From positions 1 to 61,920 of the forward strand of contig CAMOKH010000103.1 of assembly GCA_946617675.1 (NCBI GenBank): a stretch of DNA of 61,920 nucleotides, read 5' to 3'. The stretch comes from an uncultured Prevotellaceae bacterium. GTDB taxonomy: Bacteria > Bacteroidota > Bacteroidia > Bacteroidales > Bacteroidaceae. A program made the translations under genes and the position numbers. The notes below the pieces were generated by a model. That model worked only from the letters and a program-made list of their open reading frames with translations, was not told where the DNA came from and searched no databases. Positions 33,792 through 41,488 of the stretch are shown in pieces (positions within the stretch are counted from its first letter, which is position 1; the number at the start of each line of letters is the position of its first letter).

Positions 33792-33812
33792 AGGCAAAAG
33801 TATTATTGTCGG

Positions 33813-33820
33813 CAAAGATA
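33813..33820 (-). promoter_or_regulatory. -7 box for the DUF4492-cydA-cydB operon
   Basis: TATCTTTG then CCGAC on the minus strand, 21 bases before the ATG. A second match (TACTTTTG) lies nearer the start, at about 33795-33802. Confidence 0.65.
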
Positions 33821-33956
33821 CGGAAAAAAGACTTTACTTCCAAACAAAACGCCGAAAAAATGTACTTTCGTCGTAAATTCTGTCTTATAATACGGTTCGC
33901 GAGGCGCGTCTTTTGAAATATTTGTGAAAATATTTTGCGGTTTCGAGAGAAATGTA

Positions 33957-33964
33957 TAATTTTG
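33957..33964 (+). promoter_or_regulatory. -7 box for the efflux operon, probably leaderless
   Basis: TAATTTTG, with a -33 TTTG at 33934-33937 (19-base gap). The first ATG begins only 4 bases after the box, so the transcript should start at or next to the ATG. Confidence 0.7.
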
Positions 33965-33968
33965 CAGC

Positions 33969-34181
33969 ATGGTAGAACAAGAAATGAAGCGTGAGATGGG
34001 CAAATGGCTGATGGACGTGGCCAAATATATGTTCACAGCTTTGCTGATTTCCACTATCTTTGCAGATATGGAGGATCCCGTTGTCATATATTGTGCTGTC
34101 ATAGCAGCATTTATACTTCTCTTTTGGGGATGGACATTGTTCGGTAGTAGTTTTGACAAAAAAGGTACTAAAAAGAAATAG
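33969..34181 (+). CDS. Small membrane protein, DUF6722-like
   Basis: 70 residues. A charged N-terminal helix (EQEMKREMGKWLMDVAKYMF) leads into two membrane helices with an acidic turn (FADMEDP) between them and a lysine-rich tail. The same plan (K-x-L-D-x-A-K-x-x-F, then two helices with a short acidic turn) is seen in the gene at 45767. Each is followed within 5 bases by a 32-35-residue membrane peptide gene. Function unknown. Start is fixed by the -7 box 4 bases upstream. Confidence 0.72.
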   Translation: MVEQEMKREMGKWLMDVAKYMFTALLISTIFADMEDPVVIYCAVIAAFILLFWGWTLFGSSFDKKGTKKK

Positions 34182-34183
34182 GA

Positions 34184-34282
34184 ATGAATACATTAATTAT
34201 CTCAGGGGCATTAGCCCTCTTTGCAACTATCGTTGGCCTTTATTATATGTATCAAGACAAAAGGGAGGAACGAATTCAATAA
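34184..34282 (+). CDS. 32-residue single-helix membrane peptide
   Basis: MNTLIISGALALFATIVGLY, then YMYQDKREERIQ. One membrane helix with a charged tail (positive-inside). GGA before the ATG. The stop is one base before the next ATG at 34284, so it is tightly coupled on both sides. Position and size mirror the 35-residue gene at 45655. Function unknown, and too small for a family call. Confidence 0.6.
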   Translation: MNTLIISGALALFATIVGLYYMYQDKREERIQ

Positions 34283-34283
34283 G

Positions 34284-35156
34284 ATGAAGAAGATAATTAT
34301 TCCATTGTTGGCGGTAGTGATTCTTGCACTGATAGGTGGACTGGCCTACCTGTTTTTCGACTTGCAAGAGCAGAAGCAAGCCAACGCCGACATGCAGGAG
34401 CTGGCAAGGCTCGACAAACAAGAGATGGAGAACGAGTACGAGCGCTTCGCGCTGCAGTACAGTGAGATGAAGACCAAGATCAACAACGACTCCATCATCG
34501 AACAACTCACACAGGAGCAGCTGCGCACGCAGCAACTGCTCGAGGAACTGAAGAAGACAAAGGCCGAGGACGCCCGCGAGATTACCCGACTGAAGAAGGA
34601 ACTGGCCACGGTGCGTGCCGTGCTGCGCGACTACGTCATGCAGATCGACTCGCTGAACCGCCAGAACGAGCAGCTGCGCGCCGAGAATACCCAGGTGAAG
34701 AACGAGCTGGCCGAGCGCAACACACAGATAGAAGGCCTGAGCACGGAGAAAGCCTCGCTCTCAGAGAAGGTGGCCATCGCCGCACAGCTTGATGCCACGA
34801 ACATCCAGCTGACGCCACTGCGCAAGCCCGGCAAGACGGCCAAGAAGATAGTCGACTGCAAGACGATGCAGGCCAGCTTCACCATCACCCGCAACGTCAC
34901 AGCCGCCAATGGCAACCGCACCGTTTACGTCCGCATACAGAACCCCGGCGGCAACACGCTGGCAGGAGGCGGCACCTTCGCCTACGAGAACCGCAACCTG
35001 CAGTACACGATGAAGAAGACGATAGAGTACACCGGCGAGGAGACGCCGCTGACGCTCTACTGGGACGTGTCGCAGATGCTGGAGGCCGGCGACTACCGCG
35101 TCAGCATCTTTGTTGACGGTAACATGATAGGTAGCAGAACCTTTAGTTTTAACTAA
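34284..35156 (+). CDS. Membrane-anchored coiled-coil protein of the efflux operon
   Basis: 290 residues. One N-terminal membrane helix at about 4-25, a long coiled coil at about 28-170 rich in Glu, Gln, Leu and Lys (ELARLDKQEMENEYERFALQ, QQLLEELKKTKAEDAREITR), then a beta-rich domain at about 195-290 (MQASFTITRNVTAANGNRTV, TLYWDVSQMLEAGDYRVSIF). I do not know a named family. Standing before tolC, hlyD and two permeases, it may brace or regulate the efflux assembly (inference). Confidence 0.75.
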   Translation: MKKIIIPLLAVVILALIGGLAYLFFDLQEQKQANADMQELARLDKQEMENEYERFALQYSEMKTKINNDSIIEQLTQEQLRTQQLLEELKKTKAEDAREITRLKKELATVRAVLRDYVMQIDSLNRQNEQLRAENTQVKNELAERNTQIEGLSTEKASLSEKVAIAAQLDATNIQLTPLRKPGKTAKKIVDCKTMQASFTITRNVTAANGNRTVYVRIQNPGGNTLAGGGTFAYENRNLQYTMKKTIEYTGEETPLTLYWDVSQMLEAGDYRVSIFVDGNMIGSRTFSFN

Positions 35157-35169
35157 GATAACCAGATTT

Positions 35170-36705
35170 ATGAACAGAAGTTTTGCTTTAGGCTTATGGC
35201 TCTTGGCGCTCGGCTCACTGCCGGCCGGTGCCCAACGGCTGCTGACACTCGACAGCTGCCGGGCCATGGCACTTCGCAACAACAAGCAGCTGAGCATTGC
35301 GCGCGTGAAGCAGGACGTCGCAGCCAACCTGCGGCGGTCGGCGCGCACGAAGTACCTGCCGCACATCAGCGCCGTGGGAGGCTACATGCACAACAGCGAG
35401 GAGGTGTCGATACTGACCAACGAGCATAAGGAACTGCTCGGCAACCTCGGTACGGGACTCGTACAGGGACCGATGGGGCAGTCGGCACTCCAGAGCGTCA
35501 ACGACGCCATGGCCCAAGTCGGAGGCCTGCTGGCCAAGATGGGCGTGCCGTTGGAGCAGATACAGACCGTCTCTGAACAGGTGCAGCAGACGATGGGACA
35601 GACCACGAGTAACATGGCAGGCCGACTGAACGCCGCCGGACAGAAGGTGGTCGACGCCCTGCGTACCGACACCCGCAACATCTGGGCCGGTTCCGTCATG
35701 CTGACACAGCCCCTGTTTATGGGCGGTAGCATCGTGGCCTTGAACCGTCTGGCCGACATCAACGAGCGGATGGCACTGAACAGCGTCGATGCCCGCGAGC
35801 AGGCTACCATCTACGCCACCGACAAGGCCTACTGGCAGGTGGTGTCGCTGCGCCATAAGCAGAAACTGGCTCAGGCCTACCTCGACCTGGTGAAGAAGCT
35901 CGACGCCAACGTCCACAAGATGATTGACGAGGGCGTGGCCACGCGCAGCGACGGCCTGAGCGTCGACGTCAAGGTGAACGAGGCCGAGATGACGCTGACC
36001 AAGGTCAACGACGGTCTGGTGCTCTCGCGCATGCTGCTCTGCCAGACCATCGGCCTGCCCGCCAACGAGCAGATTGTGCTGCCCGAGGAGGAGGCCGAGA
36101 GCGTGACAACCGTCGCACTGGCCCCGCAGGTAGACATAGAGCAGGCATGGGCAAACCGTCCCGAACTGCGACAGCTGAGCAACATGACCGACATGTCGCG
36201 ACAGGTGACCAATATCCTCAAGGCCGGCAACCTGCCGCAGGTGCTGCTCACCGGCGGCTACATAGTGAGCAATCCCAACGGCTTCGACAGTTTCCAGAAG
36301 AAGTTCGCCGGCATGTGGAACGTCGGCGTGCTCGTGCGCATACCTATTTGGAACTGGGGCGACGTGATGTATAAGGTTCGCGCGGCTAAAAGCGCTACCA
36401 CCATGCTTAACCTGGAGCTTGAGGAGGCCAAGGAGAAAATCGAGCTGCAGGCCACGCAGACCGCCTACCAGATGGACGAGGCCAACAAGCGGCTGATCAT
36501 GGCGAAGACCAGTGTCAAGCAGGCCGACGAGAACCTGCGCACGGCCAACATGGGCTTCAGCGAGGGCGTCATCACTCCCACCACCGTCATGGAGGCCCAG
36601 ACGGCCTGGCTGCAGGCGAAGTCGCAGCAGATTGACGCCGAGATTGACGTCAGACTCTCGCAGGTCAACATGCGCAAGGTGATGGGTACCCTCTCGGCAG
36701 AGTAA
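35170..36705 (+). CDS. tolC: TolC family outer-membrane efflux protein
   Basis: 511 residues. Signal peptide to about 20 (LPAGAQ), then the two OEP repeats with long helices: LTLDSCRAMALRNNKQLSIA at the start of the first and VTNILKAGNLPQVLLTGGYI at the start of the second. It forms the outer-membrane tunnel for the pump assembled with the HlyD protein and the two inner-membrane permeases encoded next. A 45-residue Gln- and Met-rich stretch (about 110-150) is longer than in E. coli TolC. Confidence 0.92.
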   Translation: MNRSFALGLWLLALGSLPAGAQRLLTLDSCRAMALRNNKQLSIARVKQDVAANLRRSARTKYLPHISAVGGYMHNSEEVSILTNEHKELLGNLGTGLVQGPMGQSALQSVNDAMAQVGGLLAKMGVPLEQIQTVSEQVQQTMGQTTSNMAGRLNAAGQKVVDALRTDTRNIWAGSVMLTQPLFMGGSIVALNRLADINERMALNSVDAREQATIYATDKAYWQVVSLRHKQKLAQAYLDLVKKLDANVHKMIDEGVATRSDGLSVDVKVNEAEMTLTKVNDGLVLSRMLLCQTIGLPANEQIVLPEEEAESVTTVALAPQVDIEQAWANRPELRQLSNMTDMSRQVTNILKAGNLPQVLLTGGYIVSNPNGFDSFQKKFAGMWNVGVLVRIPIWNWGDVMYKVRAAKSATTMLNLELEEAKEKIELQATQTAYQMDEANKRLIMAKTSVKQADENLRTANMGFSEGVITPTTVMEAQTAWLQAKSQQIDAEIDVRLSQVNMRKVMGTLSAE

Positions 36706-36744
36706 TAAACAGAAAATAGTAAATCCGTAAATCGAAATAAAATT

Positions 36745-37731
36745 ATGTCAGCAGCAAAGCAACAGCATAACAACATCCTGCTCGCCATCTTCGGCTTTGT
36801 GGCAGTGGTGGTCATCGTAGCCTTGATAGGCATCTTCACACTGGGGCGCGACCCCGAGGTGATGCAGGGGCAGGTTGAAGTCAGCGAGTACCGCGTGTCG
36901 AGCAAGGTGCCCGGCCGCATACTCGAAATACGCGTCAAGGAGGGCGACTTCGTCAAGGCGGGCGACACGCTGGCCATCATCGACGCCCCCGAGGTGCGCG
37001 CCAAGATGGAGCAGGCACGCAGTGCCGAGGACGCCGCTTCGGCCCTCGAGCTGAAGGCGCGCAACGGTGCTCAGAAGGAGCAGATACAGGGCGCCTACCA
37101 GGTGTACCAGCAGGCCAAGGCCGGACTTGAGATTGCCGAGAAGTCGTACGGCCGCGTGCAGCGACTCTTCGACGAGGGCGTCATGTCGGCCCAGAAACGC
37201 GACGAGGCCTACGCCCAGTACAAGGCCATGGAGGCCCAGTGTAAGGCCGCCAAGAGCCAGTACGACATGGCCGTCAACGGTGCCCGCCAAGAGGACAAGC
37301 TGGCGGCTCAGGCCCAGGTGGGCCGTGCCCGTGGTGCCGTGCAGGAGGTGCGCTCATACATCAGCGAGACCGTTCAGACGGCCCAGATGGATGGCGAGGT
37401 GAGCACCATCTACCCCAAGGTGGGCGAGCTGGTGGGCACGGGCAGTCCCATCATGACCATTTCGATGATGGACGATCTCTGGGGCACCTTCAACGTGCGC
37501 GAGGACCAGCTGAACGGCATGAAGGTGGGCACGGAGTTCTCTGCTTTTGTCCCGGCCTTCAACAAGGATATCAAGATGAAGGTCTACTACATGAAGGACC
37601 AGGGCTCCTACGCCGTATGGAAGGCCACGAAGGCCAACGGCCAGTACGACCTGAAGACGTTCGAGGTGAAGGCCCGTCCGCTGGAGAAGATTGACGGGCT
37701 GCGTCCCGGCATGAGCCTGGTGGTGAAGTAA
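36745..37731 (+). CDS. HlyD/EmrA-type membrane fusion protein
   Basis: 328 residues. N-terminal membrane helix (ILLAIFGFVAVVVIVALIGI), biotinyl-lipoyl-like half motifs (RVSSKVPGRILEIRVKEGDF, VKAGDTLAII), a helical hairpin at about 95-210 and a beta-barrel domain (VGELVGTGSPIMTISMMDDL). Links the inner-membrane permeases to the TolC protein. Fits HlyD_D23-type adaptors. Confidence 0.92.
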   Translation: MSAAKQQHNNILLAIFGFVAVVVIVALIGIFTLGRDPEVMQGQVEVSEYRVSSKVPGRILEIRVKEGDFVKAGDTLAIIDAPEVRAKMEQARSAEDAASALELKARNGAQKEQIQGAYQVYQQAKAGLEIAEKSYGRVQRLFDEGVMSAQKRDEAYAQYKAMEAQCKAAKSQYDMAVNGARQEDKLAAQAQVGRARGAVQEVRSYISETVQTAQMDGEVSTIYPKVGELVGTGSPIMTISMMDDLWGTFNVREDQLNGMKVGTEFSAFVPAFNKDIKMKVYYMKDQGSYAVWKATKANGQYDLKTFEVKARPLEKIDGLRPGMSLVVK

Positions 37732-37732
37732 G

Positions 37733-37785
37733 AAAAAATAAGTAATAAGTAAGAAGTAATAAGTAATAAGTAATAAGTAAGAAGA
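37733..37785. repeat. AAGTAAT/AAGTAAG direct repeats before the first permease gene
   Basis: About seven tandem heptamers of the AAGTAAT type between the hlyD stop and the GTG start of the permease gene. AAGAAG in the array stands where a ribosome binding site would be. Confidence 0.82.
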
Positions 37786-37786
37786 C

Positions 37787-38956
37787 GTGGGTTACCTTGG
37801 TAGCATATTAGCCGTCACGAATCGCGAGATGAGGACGCTCTGGAAGAACCCCATCTATGGCTTCTGCATGGTGGTGTTCCCCATTCTCGTGGTGGTGTTC
37901 TTCACCTCACTGATGGACGCCGGCGTACCCGAGCAGCTGCCCATCGGCGTGGTTGACGCCGACAATACGTCGACCACGCGAACGCTGGTGCGCCGCCTTG
38001 ACGCCTTCCAGTCGACAGCCGTCGTGGCGACTTACCCCACCGTGGCCGAGGCCCGCAAGGCCATTCAGCGCAACGAGATCTACGGTTTCCTTTACTACCC
38101 CAAAGGCACCACCGAGAAGCTGCTGGCCGGTCGGCAGCCCACCGTCTCATACTACTACAGCATGGCAGCAAAGATGCCAGGCTCGATGACGATGAAGGAC
38201 CTGAAGGTCATTGCCACGCTCGGCACGGCCGCCGTCGGACAGGCCACGCTGCGGGCCAAGGGCGCTACCGACCAACAGGTGCAGACGGTGCTGCAGCCCA
38301 TCACCGTCGACCTGCACATGGTGGCCAACCCGTGGTCGAACTACAACGTCTATCTTTCCACGGTCTTCGTTCCGGGCATTATCATGCTCTTCATCTTCCT
38401 CATCACCGCCTACAGTATTGGTACCGAGCTGAAGTTCAAGCGCTCGAAGGAGTGGCTGGCCACGGCCGACGGCAATATTCTCGTGGCCATTCTGGGCAAG
38501 TTCCTGCCCCAGACACTCATCTGGCTCGCCATCTTCTTCGGCTATGAGTATTACATCTACGGCGTGCTTCACCTGCCCTATGAGGGTGGGGCGTGGTCAG
38601 TCATCCGGCTGGGACTCTTAGCCGTGCTCAGCTCGCAGGGCTTTGGCATCTTCGTCTTCGGACTGATGCCCTCGCTGCGCATGTCGATGAGTGTGTGCTC
38701 GCTCTGGGCCGTGCTCTCGCTGTCGATGGCCGGCTCGGCATTCCCCATCATGGCTATGGACGGGCCGCTGCAGTCGCTGTCGTGGCTGTTCCCGCTGCGC
38801 CACTACTTCATGATCTACCAGATAACGGTGTTCAACGGCTTCCCCCTGCTCGAGGCGTGGTTCCACTTCGCCGCGCTGGCAGCTTTCCTGCTGCTGCCCT
38901 GGCTGGTCATTGGCAAGATTAAAAACGCAATGCTGAATTATGTCTATATTCCGTAA
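37787..38956 (+). CDS. ABC-2 type transporter permease (first of pair)
   Basis: 389 residues. One N-terminal membrane helix (IYGFCMVVFPILVVVFFTSL), a large periplasmic domain at about 40-185 (LPIGVVDADNTSTTRTLVRR) and five to six C-terminal helices: the ABC2_membrane_3 plan seen in YhhJ/YbhR exporters. The start is a GTG at 37787 right after a direct-repeat array. No ATPase gene is present in this operon. It overlaps the second permease by 17 bases. Confidence 0.9.
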   Translation: MGYLGSILAVTNREMRTLWKNPIYGFCMVVFPILVVVFFTSLMDAGVPEQLPIGVVDADNTSTTRTLVRRLDAFQSTAVVATYPTVAEARKAIQRNEIYGFLYYPKGTTEKLLAGRQPTVSYYYSMAAKMPGSMTMKDLKVIATLGTAAVGQATLRAKGATDQQVQTVLQPITVDLHMVANPWSNYNVYLSTVFVPGIIMLFIFLITAYSIGTELKFKRSKEWLATADGNILVAILGKFLPQTLIWLAIFFGYEYYIYGVLHLPYEGGAWSVIRLGLLAVLSSQGFGIFVFGLMPSLRMSMSVCSLWAVLSLSMAGSAFPIMAMDGPLQSLSWLFPLRHYFMIYQITVFNGFPLLEAWFHFAALAAFLLLPWLVIGKIKNAMLNYVYIP

Positions 38957-40205
38957 CATAGCCGATGCCATCAGCGACGCCGCCTACATCTGGCGGTACG
39001 AAATGCGGCAGAGCCTCCGCGACGAGGGTGTGCTCATCTTCTTTATCATCGTGCCGCTGGCCTATCCGCTGCTCTACTCATGGATATATAATAATGAGGT
39101 GGTGCACGAGGTGCCCGTGGTCGTCGTCGACGACAGCCACTCAGCACTCTCGCGGCAGTTCATCCGCATGTGCGACGCCTCGCCCGACGTCCGCATACTC
39201 TGTCATGCTGCCGACATGGACGAGGCGCAGTCGCTCGTCAGCCGTCAGCTGGCAAAGGGCATCTACCATATTCCCGCTGAGTTCGACCGCAACATCAGCC
39301 GCATGGAGCAGACCACCATCGGCGTCTATTGCGACATGAGCCTCATGCTTACCTACCAGGCCGTCTACCAGACCTCCGTGGCCGTCACCCAGACCATGGG
39401 GGCTGCCATCAGGACGAAACTGTCGCAGCCGCCGACGCGGCGCGAGGCTCAGATCGGCGTGCGCCCGATGATCGTCGACGAGGTGCCGCTCTTCAATCCC
39501 TCCGGCGGCTACGGCTCGTCGATACTGCCCGCCGTGCTCATGCTCATCCTGCAGCAGACGCTCGTGCTCGGCATCGGCATGTCGGCAGGCACGGCCCGCG
39601 AGAACAACCGCTACCACGAGCTCATACCCATCGACCGCCACTACCAAGGCACGCTGCGCATTGTCGGCGGCAAGTTCCTCTGCTATTTCATGATCTACGC
39701 CGTCATGGGCGCCTACCTCACGCTGGCCGTGCCGAAGATGTTCTCGTTCCCGCAGCTGGCCCACTGGCAAGACCTGCTCTGCCTGATGCTGCCCTACGTG
39801 CTGGCCTGCATCTTCTTCGGCATGATTGTGTCGTGTATCATCCGCTACCGCGAGAACGTCATGCTGCTCATCGTCTTCGTCTCGGTGCCGCTGCTCTTCC
39901 TCACGGGCATCAGTTGGCCGCAGTCCAACATACCGTCCTTCTGGCAGAGCATCTCGTGGCTGTTCCCCTCGACCTTCGGCGTGCGTGCCTACGTCAGGCT
40001 GAACACCATGGGTGCCACCTTGGCCGACGTCAACCGTGAGTACCTCGTGCTCTGGGGCCAGACGCTCTTCTACTTCTTCATGGCTTGCATCGTCTACCGC
40101 CACCAGATTGTGCTCTCGCGCAATAATGCCATCGACCGCATCGAGCGAATGGGTCGCAAGCTGGAGGTACAGGAGCAAATCAAGAAGCGGCTGAAGAAGG
40201 CGTAG
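38940..40205 (+). CDS. ABC-2 type transporter permease (second of pair)
   Basis: 421 residues with the same plan as its neighbour: an N-terminal helix (GVLIFFIIVPLAYPLLYSWI), a periplasmic domain (VPVVVVDDSHSALSRQFIRM) and C-terminal helices, ending in a long basic cytoplasmic tail (RIERMGRKLEVQEQIKKRLK). The pair probably forms a heterodimer working with the HlyD and TolC proteins. A stem-loop follows the stop. Confidence 0.9.
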   Translation: MSIFRNIADAISDAAYIWRYEMRQSLRDEGVLIFFIIVPLAYPLLYSWIYNNEVVHEVPVVVVDDSHSALSRQFIRMCDASPDVRILCHAADMDEAQSLVSRQLAKGIYHIPAEFDRNISRMEQTTIGVYCDMSLMLTYQAVYQTSVAVTQTMGAAIRTKLSQPPTRREAQIGVRPMIVDEVPLFNPSGGYGSSILPAVLMLILQQTLVLGIGMSAGTARENNRYHELIPIDRHYQGTLRIVGGKFLCYFMIYAVMGAYLTLAVPKMFSFPQLAHWQDLLCLMLPYVLACIFFGMIVSCIIRYRENVMLLIVFVSVPLLFLTGISWPQSNIPSFWQSISWLFPSTFGVRAYVRLNTMGATLADVNREYLVLWGQTLFYFFMACIVYRHQIVLSRNNAIDRIERMGRKLEVQEQIKKRLKKA

Positions 40206-40222
40206 CTCAGCGGCAGCGCTAT

Positions 40223-40292
40223 GACAACTACGAATTACACGAATTATACGAAGTCAAACCCGATATTCGTATAATTCGTGTAATTTGTAGTC
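40223..40292. terminator. Long stem-loop between convergent genes
   Basis: CTACGAATTACACGAATTAT (from 40228) pairs with ATAATTCGTGTAATTTGTAG (to 40290), about 25 bp with one mismatch and a 13-base loop. Placed between the convergent permease and mrp stop codons, it probably ends transcription in both directions. It is built of the AT-rich AATTCGTATAATT-type unit. Confidence 0.7.
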
Positions 40293-40312
40293 AAGACTTG
40301 CTGTTGCGCAGC

Positions 40313-41419
40313 TCACTTGTTCATGCCAACAATCTTTGTCTTGGGAAGTTCCGCGTTGCGGCGTTTGACCACGGTGACGACGGCCTGGGCCATGTTCAGA
40401 TAGGCCAGGCCGGTGACGGTCTCGCTGGTGAGCGCGGCCGGCGTGCCCTCGTCGCCACTGTCGCAGATACTCTGCACGAGCGGAATCTGTGCCAGCAGCG
40501 GCACCTGCATCTCCTCGGCCAGCTGCTTGCAGCCCTCGCGACCGAAGATATAGTAGCGGTTTGCAGGCAGTTCGGCCGGCGTAAACCACGCCATGTTCTC
40601 TATCAGGCCTAAGATGGGCACGTTCACCTTCTCGTTGCGGTACATGTCGATACCCTTGCGGGCGTCGGCCAGTGCCACCTGCTGAGGCGTCGACACGATG
40701 ACGGCACCGGTGATGGCGAGCGTCTGCAGCAGCGTCAGGTGGATGTCGCTCGTGCCCGGCGGTGTGTCGAGTATGAAGTAGTCGAGCTCGCCCCAGTCAG
40801 CGTCGGCTATAAGCTGCTTCAGTGCGCTGGTGGCCATGCCGCCGCGCCAGAGCGTTGCCGTTGTCGGCGAGACGAAGAAGCCTATCGAGAGCATCTTGAT
40901 GCCGTACTTCTCGATGGGGCAGATGAGGTCGCGCCCGTCCTTCTTCACGGCGTAGGGTCGGGCGTCCTCGCAGCCCAGCATCTTGGGTACAGACGGTCCG
41001 AAGATGTCGCAGTCGAGCAGACCCACGCTGTAGCCTAAGCGGGCCAGCGAGATGGCCAGGTTGACGGCGACGGTCGACTTGCCCACGCCGCCCTTGCCTG
41101 AGCTGACGGCGATGATGTTCTTCACGCCGGGCAGCATCTGGCCCACCTCGGGGCGCGGCTTCGACTTGAACTCCGTCACGATGCTGACCTCGACGTCCTG
41201 TCCGCAGTGATACTTGATGGCAGCCTCGGCGGCCTTGACGGTCGACTTCAGGAATGGGTCGGTGTCGCGCGGGAACTCCAGCACGACCGTCACCTTATTG
41301 TTAGCGCTGTCGATAGCGGGTTGGTCGGCCACCATGCCGCTCTCTACCAGATTCTTCTTCGTGCCGGCGTACGTCACCGTAGCCAGCGCGTCCATAATGA
41401 GTTTAGGATAAAGGCTCAT
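40313..41419 (-). CDS. apbC: Mrp/NBP35-type Fe-S carrier ATPase
   Basis: 368 residues. An N-terminal MIP18/DUF59 domain (to about 90) is fused to a P-loop ATPase with the deviant Walker A GKGGVGKST at about 109-117, DCDIFGPSVPKMLG and LDTPPGTSDIHL. Carries Fe-S clusters to apoproteins. It ends the trmB-LRR-mrp unit, after a repeat-filled gap of 69 bases. Start at 41419 (MSLYPKLIMDAL), with M9 an alternative. Confidence 0.93.
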   Translation of the reverse strand: MSLYPKLIMDALATVTYAGTKKNLVESGMVADQPAIDSANNKVTVVLEFPRDTDPFLKSTVKAAEAAIKYHCGQDVEVSIVTEFKSKPRPEVGQMLPGVKNIIAVSSGKGGVGKSTVAVNLAISLARLGYSVGLLDCDIFGPSVPKMLGCEDARPYAVKKDGRDLICPIEKYGIKMLSIGFFVSPTTATLWRGGMATSALKQLIADADWGELDYFILDTPPGTSDIHLTLLQTLAITGAVIVSTPQQVALADARKGIDMYRNEKVNVPILGLIENMAWFTPAELPANRYYIFGREGCKQLAEEMQVPLLAQIPLVQSICDSGDEGTPAALTSETVTGLAYLNMAQAVVTVVKRRNAELPKTKIVGMNK

Positions 41420-41422
41420 TTT

Positions 41423-41474
41423 CTATTTACGATTTACGATTTACGATTTTCTATTTTCGATTGACGATTTTTAC
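41423..41474. repeat. TTTACGA direct repeats between the LRR and mrp genes
   Basis: ATTTACG/ATTTTCT heptamers in tandem occupy most of the gap before the mrp start codon. Confidence 0.8.
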
Positions 41475-41488
41475 TTCTTGCTTCTCAC

